A stretch of 64,000 bases of DNA from Hyphomicrobiales bacterium (GTDB taxonomy: Bacteria; Pseudomonadota; Alphaproteobacteria; Rhizobiales; Aestuariivirgaceae): contig JACPNZ010000051.1 in assembly GCA_016185245.1 (NCBI GenBank), forward strand, positions 62,001 through 126,000, given 5' to 3'. The position numbers and the translations under genes were made by a program. The notes under the pieces were generated by a model that was not told the origin of the DNA, searched no databases, and worked only from the letters and a program-made list of their open reading frames with translations. This document shows, in pieces, positions 26,893 to 35,108 of the stretch. Each line of letters begins with the position of its first letter. Position 1 is the first letter of the stretch.

Positions 26893-27813
26893 CTATTTTC
26901 GCACGATCCGCTCGGGCGGGAGATGCTTCATGGCAACCGCCAAAAAGGCATCGGGGGCAAGCCGGCCCTTCTGGCCCTGCCGGCGCACCACCATCAGCCG
27001 ATCGGCGGGCAGGCGTTTGTCGGAAAGCGGCACAAAGACCAAGGTCCCGGCGGCAATGTCCTGCTCGATGCCGATCACCGTCTGGAAGGCGATGCAGCTG
27101 CCGCGCCGGGCGAGCGAGGCCATGAGGCGGAGGGAATTGCATTCGAAGGCGGGCGCCACACCACGGCCGGCGGGAACGCTTTCCAACACCGCCCTGAGAC
27201 TGAAGCCGGCGGCGGGCCAGGCGACCGGGAAGTTCAGGCATTCCGCCAGGCCGAGGCGCCCCGCCGCGGCAAGGGCGTGGCCCGGCGCCATGATGGCGCC
27301 GAGCTGCATGGCGCGCGCGGCGGCGATGTCGAGGCCTTCGAGCGAGGTCGGATTGAAGGTGAAGCCAATATCGGCATGGTGATCGCGCACTAGGGCGGTG
27401 ACGGCGTCGGAGCCCGCCACGGTCACCGTCACCTGTACGCCCGGATAAAGCCCGGCGAATTCGAGGAGCACGTCGGGCAAGACCGAAACGGAAATGCTTT
27501 CGACGGTGGCGACCCGCACCCGGCCGCGCTTGAGACCACGCAGCGCGCTTAAGTGGTCGAGGGTTTCCTCATGCCCCTGGGCGGCTGCGCGCAGGCCCCG
27601 GAGCAGTACATCGCCCGCCGGCGAAAGCTTGAGATTGCGCCCGGAACGGTCGAACAGCGCGATGCCGAGCTGGTCTTCGAGCAGAAGGAGTTGGCGGCTG
27701 ATAGCGGAGGCCGCGACATTGAGATCGCGCGCCGCGGCCCGGACCGAGCCGCCGGCGGCGACAGCAAGGAAGTAGCGGTAGGCGATAGCGATGAAGGAGG
27801 TCTGGGACTTCAT
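26893..27813 (-). CDS. LysR family transcriptional regulator
   Basis: A 306-residue LysR-type regulator. Helix-turn-helix at about 15-75: FLAVAAGGSVRAAARDLNVAASAISRQLLLLEDQLG. An effector-binding domain of two lobes follows (about 98-300) with RVRVATVESISVSVLPDVL. It is encoded immediately upstream of and co-oriented with the uraH-xdh operon and downstream of the glycerate kinase gene, so it likely controls purine use with a purine intermediate as effector. Family certain, target inferred. Confidence 0.88.
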   Translation of the reverse strand: MKSQTSFIAIAYRYFLAVAAGGSVRAAARDLNVAASAISRQLLLLEDQLGIALFDRSGRNLKLSPAGDVLLRGLRAAAQGHEETLDHLSALRGLKRGRVRVATVESISVSVLPDVLLEFAGLYPGVQVTVTVAGSDAVTALVRDHHADIGFTFNPTSLEGLDIAAARAMQLGAIMAPGHALAAAGRLGLAECLNFPVAWPAAGFSLRAVLESVPAGRGVAPAFECNSLRLMASLARRGSCIAFQTVIGIEQDIAAGTLVFVPLSDKRLPADRLMVVRRQGQKGRLAPDAFLAVAMKHLPPERIVRK

Positions 27814-27825
27814 CGCCTGGCTCCG

Positions 27826-29079
27826 TCAGTCGATCAGAATGGCGCGGAAATCGTTGACGTTGGTCTGGGTGGGGCCGGTCACCACCTGGTCGCCCAAGGC
27901 CTCGAAGAAGCTGTGGGCATCGTTATCTTCGAGTCTGGCGACGGGATCAAGGCCGAGGTTTCTGGCCCTTGCCAGGGTGTCGGGGGTAACGATGGCGCCG
28001 GCGATCTCTTCCATGCCATCGACACCATCGGTATCGGCGGCAAGGGCGTGGATGTTTCCTTCGCCGGCCAACGTCACCGCCAGCGCCAGGGAGAATTCGA
28101 CGTTGCGGCCGCCACGGCCGTGGCCTCTGACGGTGACGCCCGTCTCGCCGCCCGATAAGAGCAGGCAGGGCTTGGCGACGGGTTCGTCGTACTGCTTGAT
28201 TTCCTGGGCGATTGCCCCATGGACTTTGGCCACATCGCGGGCTTCGCCCTCGATGCGGTCGCCAAGATAGAGAACGTTGAGGCCAAGCACCTTGGCCTTG
28301 GCGCGGGCGGCGCGGAAGGATTCGTGCGGCGAGACGATGACGCGGGTTTCATTGTCGGGGCGCAAGGGGCCGCGCGCCACGTCGGGCTCGGCCAGCCAGC
28401 GGGCCACCGAGACGGGGATTTCGAGCTTGTAGCGCTTGAGGATTTCGAGAGCGTCGGCCTTGCGGGTCGGGTCGGCGACGGTGGGGCCGGAGGCGACGAT
28501 CGCCGGGTCATCGCCCGGCACATCGGAGATGATGAGGGTATGGATGCGGGCTTCGCCGGCGGCCTGGGCGAGCAACCCGCCCTTGACCCGCGAGATATGT
28601 TTGCGCACGCAATTGAGCTCGGCGATGTTAGAACCGCTCTTGAGCAGCGACTTGAGGAGTGCAATCTTTTCGGCCGGCGCAATGCCTTGTGCCGGCGCCG
28701 ACATGAGCGAGGAGCCGCCGCCCGAGATGAGGGCGATGAGGAGATCATCCTTGCCGAGAGTCTTTGCGAGCGCCAGGGCCTTGTCGGCGGCGGCAAGGCT
28801 TGCCGCATCGGGAACGGGGTGGCTGGCGTAGACCGTCTCGATTTGCCTGAGGGGCGAGGCATAGCCGTGCGGCGCCACGACGAAGCCTTCAAGCGGGCCC
28901 GGCCAGTTGGCCTCGACGGCGGCGGCCATGGGGATCGCACCCTTGCCGGCGCCGATCACCACGGCGCGGCCCTTGGGTCTTTCCGGCAGATTGGCAGCAA
29001 CGGCACGGCCGGGATTGGCGGCCTCGACGGCGGCATCGAAGAGTGCCCGCAGAATGGCGCGGTGATCGCGTGCCGTCAT
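27826..29079 (-). CDS. glycerate 2-kinase (DUF4147/MOFRL family)
   Basis: A 417-residue type II glycerate kinase, phosphorylating glycerate at C2. The N-terminal DUF4147 domain has VVIGAGKGAIPMA and SGGGSSLMSAPAQGI; the C-terminal MOFRL domain has LLSGGETGVTVRGHGRGGRNVEFSLA and ADTDGVDG. It completes the glyoxylate-to-2-phosphoglycerate route with Gcl and GlxR encoded upstream; 9 bases separate it from glxR. Confidence 0.93.
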   Translation of the reverse strand: MTARDHRAILRALFDAAVEAANPGRAVAANLPERPKGRAVVIGAGKGAIPMAAAVEANWPGPLEGFVVAPHGYASPLRQIETVYASHPVPDAASLAAADKALALAKTLGKDDLLIALISGGGSSLMSAPAQGIAPAEKIALLKSLLKSGSNIAELNCVRKHISRVKGGLLAQAAGEARIHTLIISDVPGDDPAIVASGPTVADPTRKADALEILKRYKLEIPVSVARWLAEPDVARGPLRPDNETRVIVSPHESFRAARAKAKVLGLNVLYLGDRIEGEARDVAKVHGAIAQEIKQYDEPVAKPCLLLSGGETGVTVRGHGRGGRNVEFSLALAVTLAGEGNIHALAADTDGVDGMEEIAGAIVTPDTLARARNLGLDPVARLEDNDAHSFFEALGDQVVTGPTQTNVNDFRAILID

Positions 29080-29088
29080 GTCGCTACC

Positions 29089-29979
29089 TTATTCCGCCGC
29101 CCCGCCGATCTTGTGGTTTGCCATGAGTTCGAGCGCCTTGACCAGAGCCGAGTGATCCCAGGCCGCCCCACCATTGGCGACACAGGCACTGAACATCTGC
29201 TGGGCCACGGCGGTGTTGGGCAGCGACAGGCCAAAAGCCTTGGCGCTGTCGAGGGCGAGGTTCAGATCCTTCTGGTGCAGGGCGATGCGGAAACCGGGAG
29301 CGAAGGAGCGCTTCACCATGCGCTCGCCGTGGACTTCGAGAATCTTGGAAGAGGCAAAGCCGCCCATCAGCGCCTGACGCACCTTGGCGGGATCGGCACC
29401 GGCCCTGGAGGCAAAGAGCAGGGCCTCGCCCACCGCCTGGATGGTCAGCGCCACGATGATCTGGTTGGCGACCTTGGTGGTCTGGCCGTCGCCGGCGGCA
29501 CCGACGAGGGTGATATTCTTGCCCATCAGGTCGAATAGCGGCTTGACGCGGGCAAAAGCCGCTTCGCTGCCGCCGCACATGATGGTCAGTGTTGCCGCCT
29601 TGGCGCCGACCTCGCCGCCGGAGACGGGTGCATCTACATAATCGCAGCCGAGCTTGCCGATCTGTTCGGCAAAGCGTTTGGTGGCGATAGGCGAGATCGA
29701 ACTCATGTCGACCACCGTCTTGCCCTTGGAGAGCCCCTCGGCCACGCCGCCCTTGCCGAACAGCACGGTTTCGACATCGGGCGTATCGGGCACCATGGTG
29801 ATGATGACATCGGCCTGGCGCGTCACCTCGGCGCCATTGGCGCAAGGCTTGCCGCCGGCCGTGGTGAGCTCGGCCGGAATATCTCCGTGGGTGTGGAGAA
29901 AGAGCGTATGGCCGCCCTTGATGAGATGGCCGGCCATGGGGGCGCCCATGATGCCGAGACCGATAAATCCGACGTTCAT
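29089..29979 (-). CDS. glxR: 2-hydroxy-3-oxopropionate (tartronate semialdehyde) reductase
   Basis: A 296-residue beta-hydroxyacid dehydrogenase reducing tartronate semialdehyde to glycerate. NAD(P) site GFIGLGIMGAPMAGHL at residues 4-19, substrate motif DAPVSGGEVGA near 118, catalytic-lysine segment TTKVANQIIVA near 168 and C-terminal HQKDLNLAL. Neighbours gcl, hyi and glycerate kinase fix its role within the glyoxylate pathway rather than general 3-hydroxyisobutyrate metabolism. Confidence 0.93.
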   Translation of the reverse strand: MNVGFIGLGIMGAPMAGHLIKGGHTLFLHTHGDIPAELTTAGGKPCANGAEVTRQADVIITMVPDTPDVETVLFGKGGVAEGLSKGKTVVDMSSISPIATKRFAEQIGKLGCDYVDAPVSGGEVGAKAATLTIMCGGSEAAFARVKPLFDLMGKNITLVGAAGDGQTTKVANQIIVALTIQAVGEALLFASRAGADPAKVRQALMGGFASSKILEVHGERMVKRSFAPGFRIALHQKDLNLALDSAKAFGLSLPNTAVAQQMFSACVANGGAAWDHSALVKALELMANHKIGGAAE

Positions 29980-30020
29980 TGCGATGCCTCCAACGAGATC
30001 AATTGCGGATGTCTAAGATT

Positions 30021-30160
30021 CTCCTCTCCCACAGGGAGAGGAAGGGGGCCAAGCGTAGCTTGGGAAGGTGAGGGGACAAGGCGCCAAGCGACGTGCATCG
30101 TATCCCCTCATCCTCCCACCGCTTCGCGGCGGGCCCCTCCTTCTCCCTTCGGGAGAAGGG
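30021..30160 (-). repeat. palindromic intergenic repeat, copy 1 (inverted relative to copy 2)
   Basis: This fills most of the 203-base glxR-hyi gap. It has a hairpin at each end (CCTCTCCC-ACAG-GGGAGAGG-type at 30023-30041 and CCTTCTCCC-TTC-GGGAGAAGG at 30138-30159). Inside, GGTGAGGGGA (30066-30075) faces TCCCCTCATC (30103-30112). Its reverse complement matches 54145-54286 block by block. Palindromic repeats of this kind are dispersed between genes in many Hyphomicrobiales. No coding potential. Confidence 0.8.
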
Positions 30161-30182
30161 AAATAGATGGTCCAATCCAGGC

Positions 30183-30962
30183 TCACGAACCAAACCGCTT
30201 CAGCCAGCCGAGACCTTCGGCAGTGGTCGCACGCGGCTTGTATTCGGCACCGATCCAGCCGGTGTAGCCGAGGTGATCAAGCAGCGTGAAGAGATAAGCG
30301 TAGTTGATCTCGCCCTCGTCGGGCTCGGTGCGGTTGGGATTGCCGGCGATCTGGATGTGGGCAATCGACAGGAAGAGCCGCTCGATGGTCTTGGCGAGTT
30401 CTCCTTCCATGCGCTGCATGTGATAGATGTCGTATTGCAGCTTGAGGTTATCGGAGCCGACCCGGTCGAAGATCGCCATGGCCTGGGCCGAGCGATTGAG
30501 AAAGAAGCCGGGAATGTCATAGGTGTTGATCGGCTCGGCGATGAGCAGCAGCCCGGCCTTTTTGAGTTCGCCTGCGGCGAAACGCAGGTTCGAGATCAAC
30601 GTCGCTTCGGCCTTCTCGGGCGCCACAGCCTTGGGCAGAATGCCGGCGAGGCAGTTGATCTGACGGTTGCCGAGCACCTTTGCGTAGGCGATGGCCTTGG
30701 CCACGCCCTCCTGGAATTCGCCGACCCGGTCCGGGTGACAGCCGATGCCACGTTCGCCCGCCGCCCAGTTGCCGGCCGGCAGATTGAACAGCACCTGGGT
30801 GAGGCCGTTGTTGCGCAAGGTTTCGGCCACCTGCTCGGCGGGAAAATCATAGGGACTCACGTATTCCACGCCCTTGAAGCCCGCCTTGGCCGCCGCGGCG
30901 AAGCGGTCGAGGAAAGGAAGCTCAGTGAACAGCATCGACAGGTTGGCGGCGAATTTCGGCAT
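30183..30962 (-). CDS. hyi: hydroxypyruvate isomerase
   Basis: A 259-residue TIM-barrel (xylose isomerase-like) protein interconverting tartronate semialdehyde and hydroxypyruvate. The true start is MPKFAANLSMLF at the ATG 30960-30962; a longer frame runs into the gcl coding region. Motifs include FKGVEYVSPYDFPA, IAEPINTYDIPGFFLN with the metal glutamate, LQYDIYHMQRMEG and GYTGWIGAEYKPR. It follows gcl by 8 bases. Confidence 0.93.
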   Translation of the reverse strand: MPKFAANLSMLFTELPFLDRFAAAAKAGFKGVEYVSPYDFPAEQVAETLRNNGLTQVLFNLPAGNWAAGERGIGCHPDRVGEFQEGVAKAIAYAKVLGNRQINCLAGILPKAVAPEKAEATLISNLRFAAGELKKAGLLLIAEPINTYDIPGFFLNRSAQAMAIFDRVGSDNLKLQYDIYHMQRMEGELAKTIERLFLSIAHIQIAGNPNRTEPDEGEINYAYLFTLLDHLGYTGWIGAEYKPRATTAEGLGWLKRFGS

Positions 30963-30970
30963 GGGCGTTC

Positions 30971-32746
30971 TCAATCCAATAGAGCAATGGCGGTCGGCGC
31001 GTCGGCGGCGTCCTTGGCAAGGTCCTCGAATTCGGTGACGTTCGCAAGCTCGGTTCCCATCGAGATGTTGGTGACGCGCTCGAGGATCACTTCGACCACG
31101 ATGGGCACGCGGAACTCGTCTTTCCACTTCTGCGCCTGCTTGAGTGCCGGCAGGATCTGTTCGGGATCGGTGACGCGGATCGCCTTGCAGCCCAGCCCTT
31201 CCACCACCTTCACGTGGTCGACGCCATAGCCCTTCATCTCGGAGGCGTTGATGTTGTCGAAGGCGAGCTGCACGCAATAGTCCATCTGGAAGCCGCGCTG
31301 GGACTGGCGAATGAGGCCGAGATAGGCGTTGTTCACCAGCACATGGACATAAGGCAGATTGAACTGGGCGCCGACGGCGAGCTCCTCGATCAGGAACTGG
31401 AAGTCGTAGTCGCCGGAGATCGCCACCACTTCCTTCATTTCGCCGGAAGCGACGACGCCGAGGGCCGCCGGAATGGTCCAGCCGAGGGGACCGGCCTGGC
31501 CGCAATTGATCCAGTGGCGCGGATGATAGACATGGAGGAACTGGGCGGCGGCGATCTGCGACAGGCCGATCGTCGCCACATAGCAGGTGTCGCGGCCGAA
31601 GGCCTTGTTCATCTCCTCATAGACACGCTGCGGCTTGATCGGCGTCTGGTCGAAATGGGTGCGGCGCAAGAGTGTCCGCTTCCTGTCGCGGCATTCGGCC
31701 AGCCACTTGGAGCGGTCCTTGAGCTTGTCCTTCTTCTTCCACTCCCTAGCCACCTCGACCAGGAGATCGAGAGCGGCACCGGCATCGGAGACGATGGCGT
31801 AGTCGGGCATCAGCACGCGGCCGATCTGGGTCGGCTCGATGTCGATATGGACGAATTTGCGGCCCTCCATGTATTTATCGATGGAGCCGGTATGGCGGTT
31901 GGCCCAGCGGTTGCCGATGCCGAAGACGAAATCGGAAGCCAGCAGGGTGGCGTTGCCATAGCGGTGGCTGGTCTGCAGCCCGGCCATGCCGACCATCAGG
32001 GGATGATCGTCGGGAATGGTGCCCCAGCCCATCAGCGTCGGGACGACCGGCACGCCGGTCAGCTCGGCGAATTCGACCAGGCGCACGCTGGCGTTGGCGT
32101 TGATGATGCCGCCGCCGGCGACGATCAGCGGGCGCTCGGAGTCATTGAACAGGGCGAAGGCTTTCTCGATCTGGGCCCTGGTGGCCTTCGGCTTGTGGAC
32201 GGCAAGCGGCTCGTAGGTCTCGGGATCGAAGTTGATCTCGGCCATCTGCACATCGAAGGGGAGATCGATCAGCACCGGCCCGGGCCTCCCTGAGCGCATG
32301 ATGTGGAAGGCCTGCTGGAAGACGAAGGGCACCTGGGCCGGCTCGCGCACGGTCACCGCCCATTTGCACACAGGGCGGGCAATCGATTCGATGTCGACCG
32401 CCTGGAAATCCTCTTTGTACAGACGAGCCCGCGGCGCCTGGCCGGTGATGCACAGGATGGGGATCGAGTCAGCCGAAGCCGAATAGAGGCCGGTGATCAT
32501 GTCGGTGCCGGCGGGGCCGGAAGTGCCGATGCAGACGCCGATGTTGCCGGGAGCGGCACGGGTGAAGCCTTCGGCCATGTGGGACGCGGCCTCGACGTGG
32601 CGGGCGAGAATGTGGCGGATCTGGTTTTTCGGGCGCAGCCCCGCATAGACCGGATTGATCGCGGCACCGGGCACGCCGAACACGGTGCGCACCCCTTCCA
32701 GTTCAAGCACGGCAACGGCGGCGGCGGCGGCGGTCATGCGGGCCAT
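30971..32746 (-). CDS. gcl: glyoxylate carboligase
   Basis: A 591-residue thiamine diphosphate enzyme condensing two glyoxylates to tartronate semialdehyde and CO2. It opens with the usual block ending [16 protein letters not shown]. This has a valine where most ThDP enzymes have the catalytic glutamate, the hallmark of Gcl. The central cofactor domain and the C-terminal [17 protein letters not shown]...[10 protein letters not shown] (ThDP motif) are intact. First gene of the gcl-hyi-glxR-kinase run; IclR-type sites lie upstream. Confidence 0.95.
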   Translation of the reverse strand: MARMTAAAAAVAVLELEGVRTVFGVPGAAINPVYAGLRPKNQIRHILARHVEAASHMAEGFTRAAPGNIGVCIGTSGPAGTDMITGLYSASADSIPILCITGQAPRARLYKEDFQAVDIESIARPVCKWAVTVREPAQVPFVFQQAFHIMRSGRPGPVLIDLPFDVQMAEINFDPETYEPLAVHKPKATRAQIEKAFALFNDSERPLIVAGGGIINANASVRLVEFAELTGVPVVPTLMGWGTIPDDHPLMVGMAGLQTSHRYGNATLLASDFVFGIGNRWANRHTGSIDKYMEGRKFVHIDIEPTQIGRVLMPDYAIVSDAGAALDLLVEVAREWKKKDKLKDRSKWLAECRDRKRTLLRRTHFDQTPIKPQRVYEEMNKAFGRDTCYVATIGLSQIAAAQFLHVYHPRHWINCGQAGPLGWTIPAALGVVASGEMKEVVAISGDYDFQFLIEELAVGAQFNLPYVHVLVNNAYLGLIRQSQRGFQMDYCVQLAFDNINASEMKGYGVDHVKVVEGLGCKAIRVTDPEQILPALKQAQKWKDEFRVPIVVEVILERVTNISMGTELANVTEFEDLAKDAADAPTAIALLD

Positions 32747-32814
32747 GGCGATCTCCCGGGGCGGTGAATTGAGTGACTGACCATTAGCAGAGCGGCGGCC
32801 TCCAATCTATATTG

Positions 32815-32829
32815 TGGAACGGTATTTCA
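32815..32829 (-). promoter_or_regulatory. possible IclR-family operator upstream of gcl
   Basis: TGGAACGGTATTTCA (minus strand TGAAATACCGTTCCA) is a near-palindrome. Its outer arms match the E. coli IclR consensus TGGAAATNATTTCCA apart from one arm position and the centre. It lies 69 bases before the gcl ATG, between gcl and the IclR-family gene, where a glyoxylate-pathway repressor would bind. Inference from pattern only. Confidence 0.4.
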
Positions 32830-32858
32830 ACTTCTGGGACTGTTCAAAATAATACTTC

Positions 32859-32875
32859 CATAACAATATGTTATG
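32859..32875. promoter_or_regulatory. perfect 17-base palindrome between the IclR gene and gcl
   Basis: CATAACA-ATA-TGTTATG is a perfect inverted repeat in AT-rich sequence only 3 bases past the IclR stop codon. Its base composition contrasts sharply with the surrounding genes. It may be an operator for the gcl operon or a short weak terminator stem for the regulator gene; no U-run follows, so an operator is preferred. Confidence 0.4.
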
Positions 32876-32878
32876 AAA

Positions 32879-33703
32879 CTACGCTTGTGGTACACCGGCG
32901 ATCGATCGGGTGAGCGCCAGAGCCGCGGCGCGGACCCTCTCGCCGAGGGCTGGAATGCGGGCATCGACGATGCGCGAGGCCGGCCCCGAAATCGACACGG
33001 CGGCGATCACTTCGCTGGCATGGTCGAAGACCGGGGCCGCCACGCAGCGGATACCGAGCGAGTTCTCCTCGTCGTCGATGGCGAAACCCTGGCGCCGGGC
33101 CCGGTCGAGATGGCCGCGCAAGCCTTGCGGGGTGTTGATGGTCTTCTCGGTGGCGGCGACCAGGCCATGGCGCTCCAAGACATCGGCCAGGCGCTCGGGC
33201 GTAAAGTAGGCGAGCATCGCCTTGCCGGAGCCCGAAGTATGCATCTTGGCGCGGCCGCCCGGCCTGGCGATCACCCGCATGGTCTGGCGGCATTCGACCT
33301 GGCTGATGCAGACGATCTCGCCCTCGTCCTCGACATAGAGGCTGGCCGTCTCGCCGCTGTCGTTGACCAGGGCCTGCATGACCGGCCGGGCGAAGGCGGC
33401 GATGTCGCGATTGCGCAAGAATGCGCTGCCAACGACGAAGGCCTCGACGCCGATCTTCCACAGGCGGGTGTCGGGCTCGTAGCGGACGAAGCGGCGGCCT
33501 TCGAGGGCGGTCAGGAGCCGGTGCATGGTGGATTTTGGCTGGCCGACCATCAGCGAGATATCGGGCAGGCTCATGCCTTCCGGCACCTGGCCGAGATGCA
33601 CCAGGATGTCGATCGCCTTGTTGAGCGACTTGGCCGAGGAACCGGCATCCTCGCCCGCGGGCTTGCCCGGCCGAACCGGTCTTCGCCGTATGGTCTTCGC
33701 CAT
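32879..33703 (-). CDS. IclR family transcriptional regulator
   Basis: A 274-residue regulator with an N-terminal winged helix (about 25-85: LNKAIDILVHLGQVPEGMSLPDISLMVGQPKSTMHRLLTALE in outline) and a C-terminal IclR effector domain (GGRAKMHTSGSGKAMLA, ...). The start MAKTIRRRP is the ATG 33701-33703 with GGGAGGG 6 bases upstream; the frame extends further but without a ribosome site. As in AllR or GclR systems it probably controls the downstream gcl operon in response to glyoxylate or an allantoin product (inference from position). Confidence 0.9.
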   Translation of the reverse strand: MAKTIRRRPVRPGKPAGEDAGSSAKSLNKAIDILVHLGQVPEGMSLPDISLMVGQPKSTMHRLLTALEGRRFVRYEPDTRLWKIGVEAFVVGSAFLRNRDIAAFARPVMQALVNDSGETASLYVEDEGEIVCISQVECRQTMRVIARPGGRAKMHTSGSGKAMLAYFTPERLADVLERHGLVAATEKTINTPQGLRGHLDRARRQGFAIDDEENSLGIRCVAAPVFDHASEVIAAVSISGPASRIVDARIPALGERVRAAALALTRSIAGVPQA

Positions 33704-33901
33704 TTCCGGCCCTCCCCGGCGCGAAGATAGACCGGCCGGCGGGCCCAGAGAAGTGCCGGCGAATTTGGCGCAAATCCTCCGGCCGCCATTAACCCGCCGG
33801 AAAGCGTAACGAAGGATTAACCTCAACCGTTCGTCGCCGCGGCAGTAGAAACGAAGCAGCGTCGAGAGCTTCCGTTAACGATGCAGGATGGAGGGATGAC
33901 G

Positions 33902-34150
33902 ATGTATGTGACGACGAACTCAGCCCAGGTCTGGAAGCGCATGGCCGATGAAAACCGGCAGTCGGCGCAGCTTTTCGGCAAGATCAGCGCCGGCCTGGCG
34001 GTGCTGGTCCTGGCAACCGGCGCCTATGCCTTTTCCACCCGGGCCAAGTACAACGACCTGTGCACCACCATCGAGGCGAAAGCCGAGAAGTCGACGACGC
34101 TTGCCAGCCGCGAGCTGGCCAAGAGCCTGACCAGCAGTTTCTGCGGCTGA
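33902..34150 (+). CDS. small single-pass membrane protein, unknown function
   Basis: An 82-residue protein, not recognised. One membrane helix (about 24-44: ISAGLAVLVLATGAYAF) separates a short N-terminal segment from a likely periplasmic tail that contains two cysteines (in DLCTT and SSFCG). Three in-frame ATGs exist (33881, 33896, 33902); the last has GGAGGG at an ideal 6-base spacing and is chosen. Monocistronic, convergent with the universal stress gene. The 198 bases before it hold several TTAAC words but no site I can name. Confidence 0.6.
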   Translation: MYVTTNSAQVWKRMADENRQSAQLFGKISAGLAVLVLATGAYAFSTRAKYNDLCTTIEAKAEKSTTLASRELAKSLTSSFCG

Positions 34151-34163
34151 AGCCGGGCCGGCT

Positions 34164-34577
34164 TCAGCGGGCGACCGTCACCGTGCAGTGGGCCCGGCTG
34201 GCGACATCGGCGGCAACCGATCCCAGCACCAGCCGCGAGACGCCGTGCTTGTCGCCGGTGCCGGTGACGATGTGATCGAAACCGTTTTCCTCGGCATACT
34301 GAACGATCGCCGCGGCCGCCTCGCGGCTGCGCAGGGCAATCTCGGTAACCTTCTTGGCGCCGGCAGCTCGGGCCGTGGCGGCGGCCTTGTCGAGCAGCTT
34401 TTTGACGTCGCCATCGTCCATCGAATAGATGAGCGGCGCCCGCGGGCCGCCCCGGGCCACGTTGACCACGCACACGGCAAGTTCGATGCCGAGCTTTCCG
34501 GCCAGTTCGCCGGCCAGCTGGACGGCATGTTCCGAATGACCGGTTCCGTCGGTCGCGCACAGGATTTTCTTGGTCAT
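34164..34577 (-). CDS. universal stress protein (UspA family)
   Basis: A 137-residue single-domain Usp. It begins KKILCATDGTGHSEHAV, where the ATP-binding aspartate follows the first strand, and has the ATP-type G-2X-G-9X-G(S/T) motif as GTGDKHGVSRLVLGS near 107-121, so nucleotide binding is expected. GAGAAAGAG lies just upstream of the ATG. Convergent with the small membrane-protein gene; no operon partner. Confidence 0.9.
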   Translation of the reverse strand: MTKKILCATDGTGHSEHAVQLAGELAGKLGIELAVCVVNVARGGPRAPLIYSMDDGDVKKLLDKAAATARAAGAKKVTEIALRSREAAAAIVQYAEENGFDHIVTGTGDKHGVSRLVLGSVAADVASRAHCTVTVAR

Positions 34578-34784
34578 CTCTTTCTCCCTCGCGGCGCCAG
34601 CGCCGCTTGATGCGATTACCCGCTCTCAATGGCCCCGCCCGGCCGGCGGCGCATTGACATTAATCAACCCGCTTGGCCACTAGGACCGGCCGGTAAGGAT
34701 ATAGTAACCATTCGCCGCGTTTGTTAGCCTGGTGAGGCCCGAACCCGAATCGGGCGGCCATGGACCCAATGGGGGAAGATCGGA

Positions 34785-35078
34785 ATGAACACCTTGCTAC
34801 CTCTGGTAATTCAACTGATCGCCGGCGCCATCGGCGGCAATGCCGCGGGCTCCGTGCTCAAGGACAAGAGCCTCGGGGCTCTCGGCAACACCATTGCCGG
34901 CATCATCGGCGGCGCGGTTGGCGGCAAGCTTCTGACCAGCCTCCTGGGCGGGGCCGCGGCCGAAGTGGCAGGCACATTCGACGTGACCACGCTGATCGAG
35001 CAGATCGTCGGCGGCGGTGCCGGCGGCGCCATCGTCACGGCCCTGGTCGGCATCATCAAGAACATGAACAAGGGCTGA
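34785..35078 (+). CDS. glycine-rich small membrane protein, unknown function
   Basis: A 97-residue protein almost wholly composed of glycine/alanine-rich hydrophobic stretches (IAGAIGGNAAG, IAGIIGGAVGGK, IVGGGAGGAIVTALVGII) ending in KNMNKG. It resembles glycine-zipper or DNA/RNA endonuclease-type annotations seen on small rhizobial proteins, but I do not recognise a characterised family. Two or three membrane-associated helices are likely. A good GGGGGAAGATCGGA purine stretch precedes the ATG. The 207 bases upstream (34578-34784) contain only AT-richer promoter-like sequence. Confidence 0.6.
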   Translation: MNTLLPLVIQLIAGAIGGNAAGSVLKDKSLGALGNTIAGIIGGAVGGKLLTSLLGGAAAEVAGTFDVTTLIEQIVGGGAGGAIVTALVGIIKNMNKG

Positions 35079-35087
35079 TCAGCCCTT
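35070..35087. terminator. 18-base perfect palindrome at the end of the glycine-rich gene
   Basis: AAGGGCTGATCAGCCCTT is perfectly self-complementary and includes the stop codon of the gene at 34785, with TCTCG after it. It could serve as a bidirectional stop for that gene and for the convergent metallopeptidase transcript. The T-tract is weak and the palindrome has no loop bases, so confidence is low. Confidence 0.35.
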
Positions 35088-35108
35088 CTCGATCTTGGCC
35101 GGTAGCGG

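Noticed and set aside
30963-31505. N-terminal extension of the hydroxypyruvate isomerase frame
   Set aside because: It runs through the gcl 3' coding region; the family start MPKFAANLSMLF at 30962 matches normal length.
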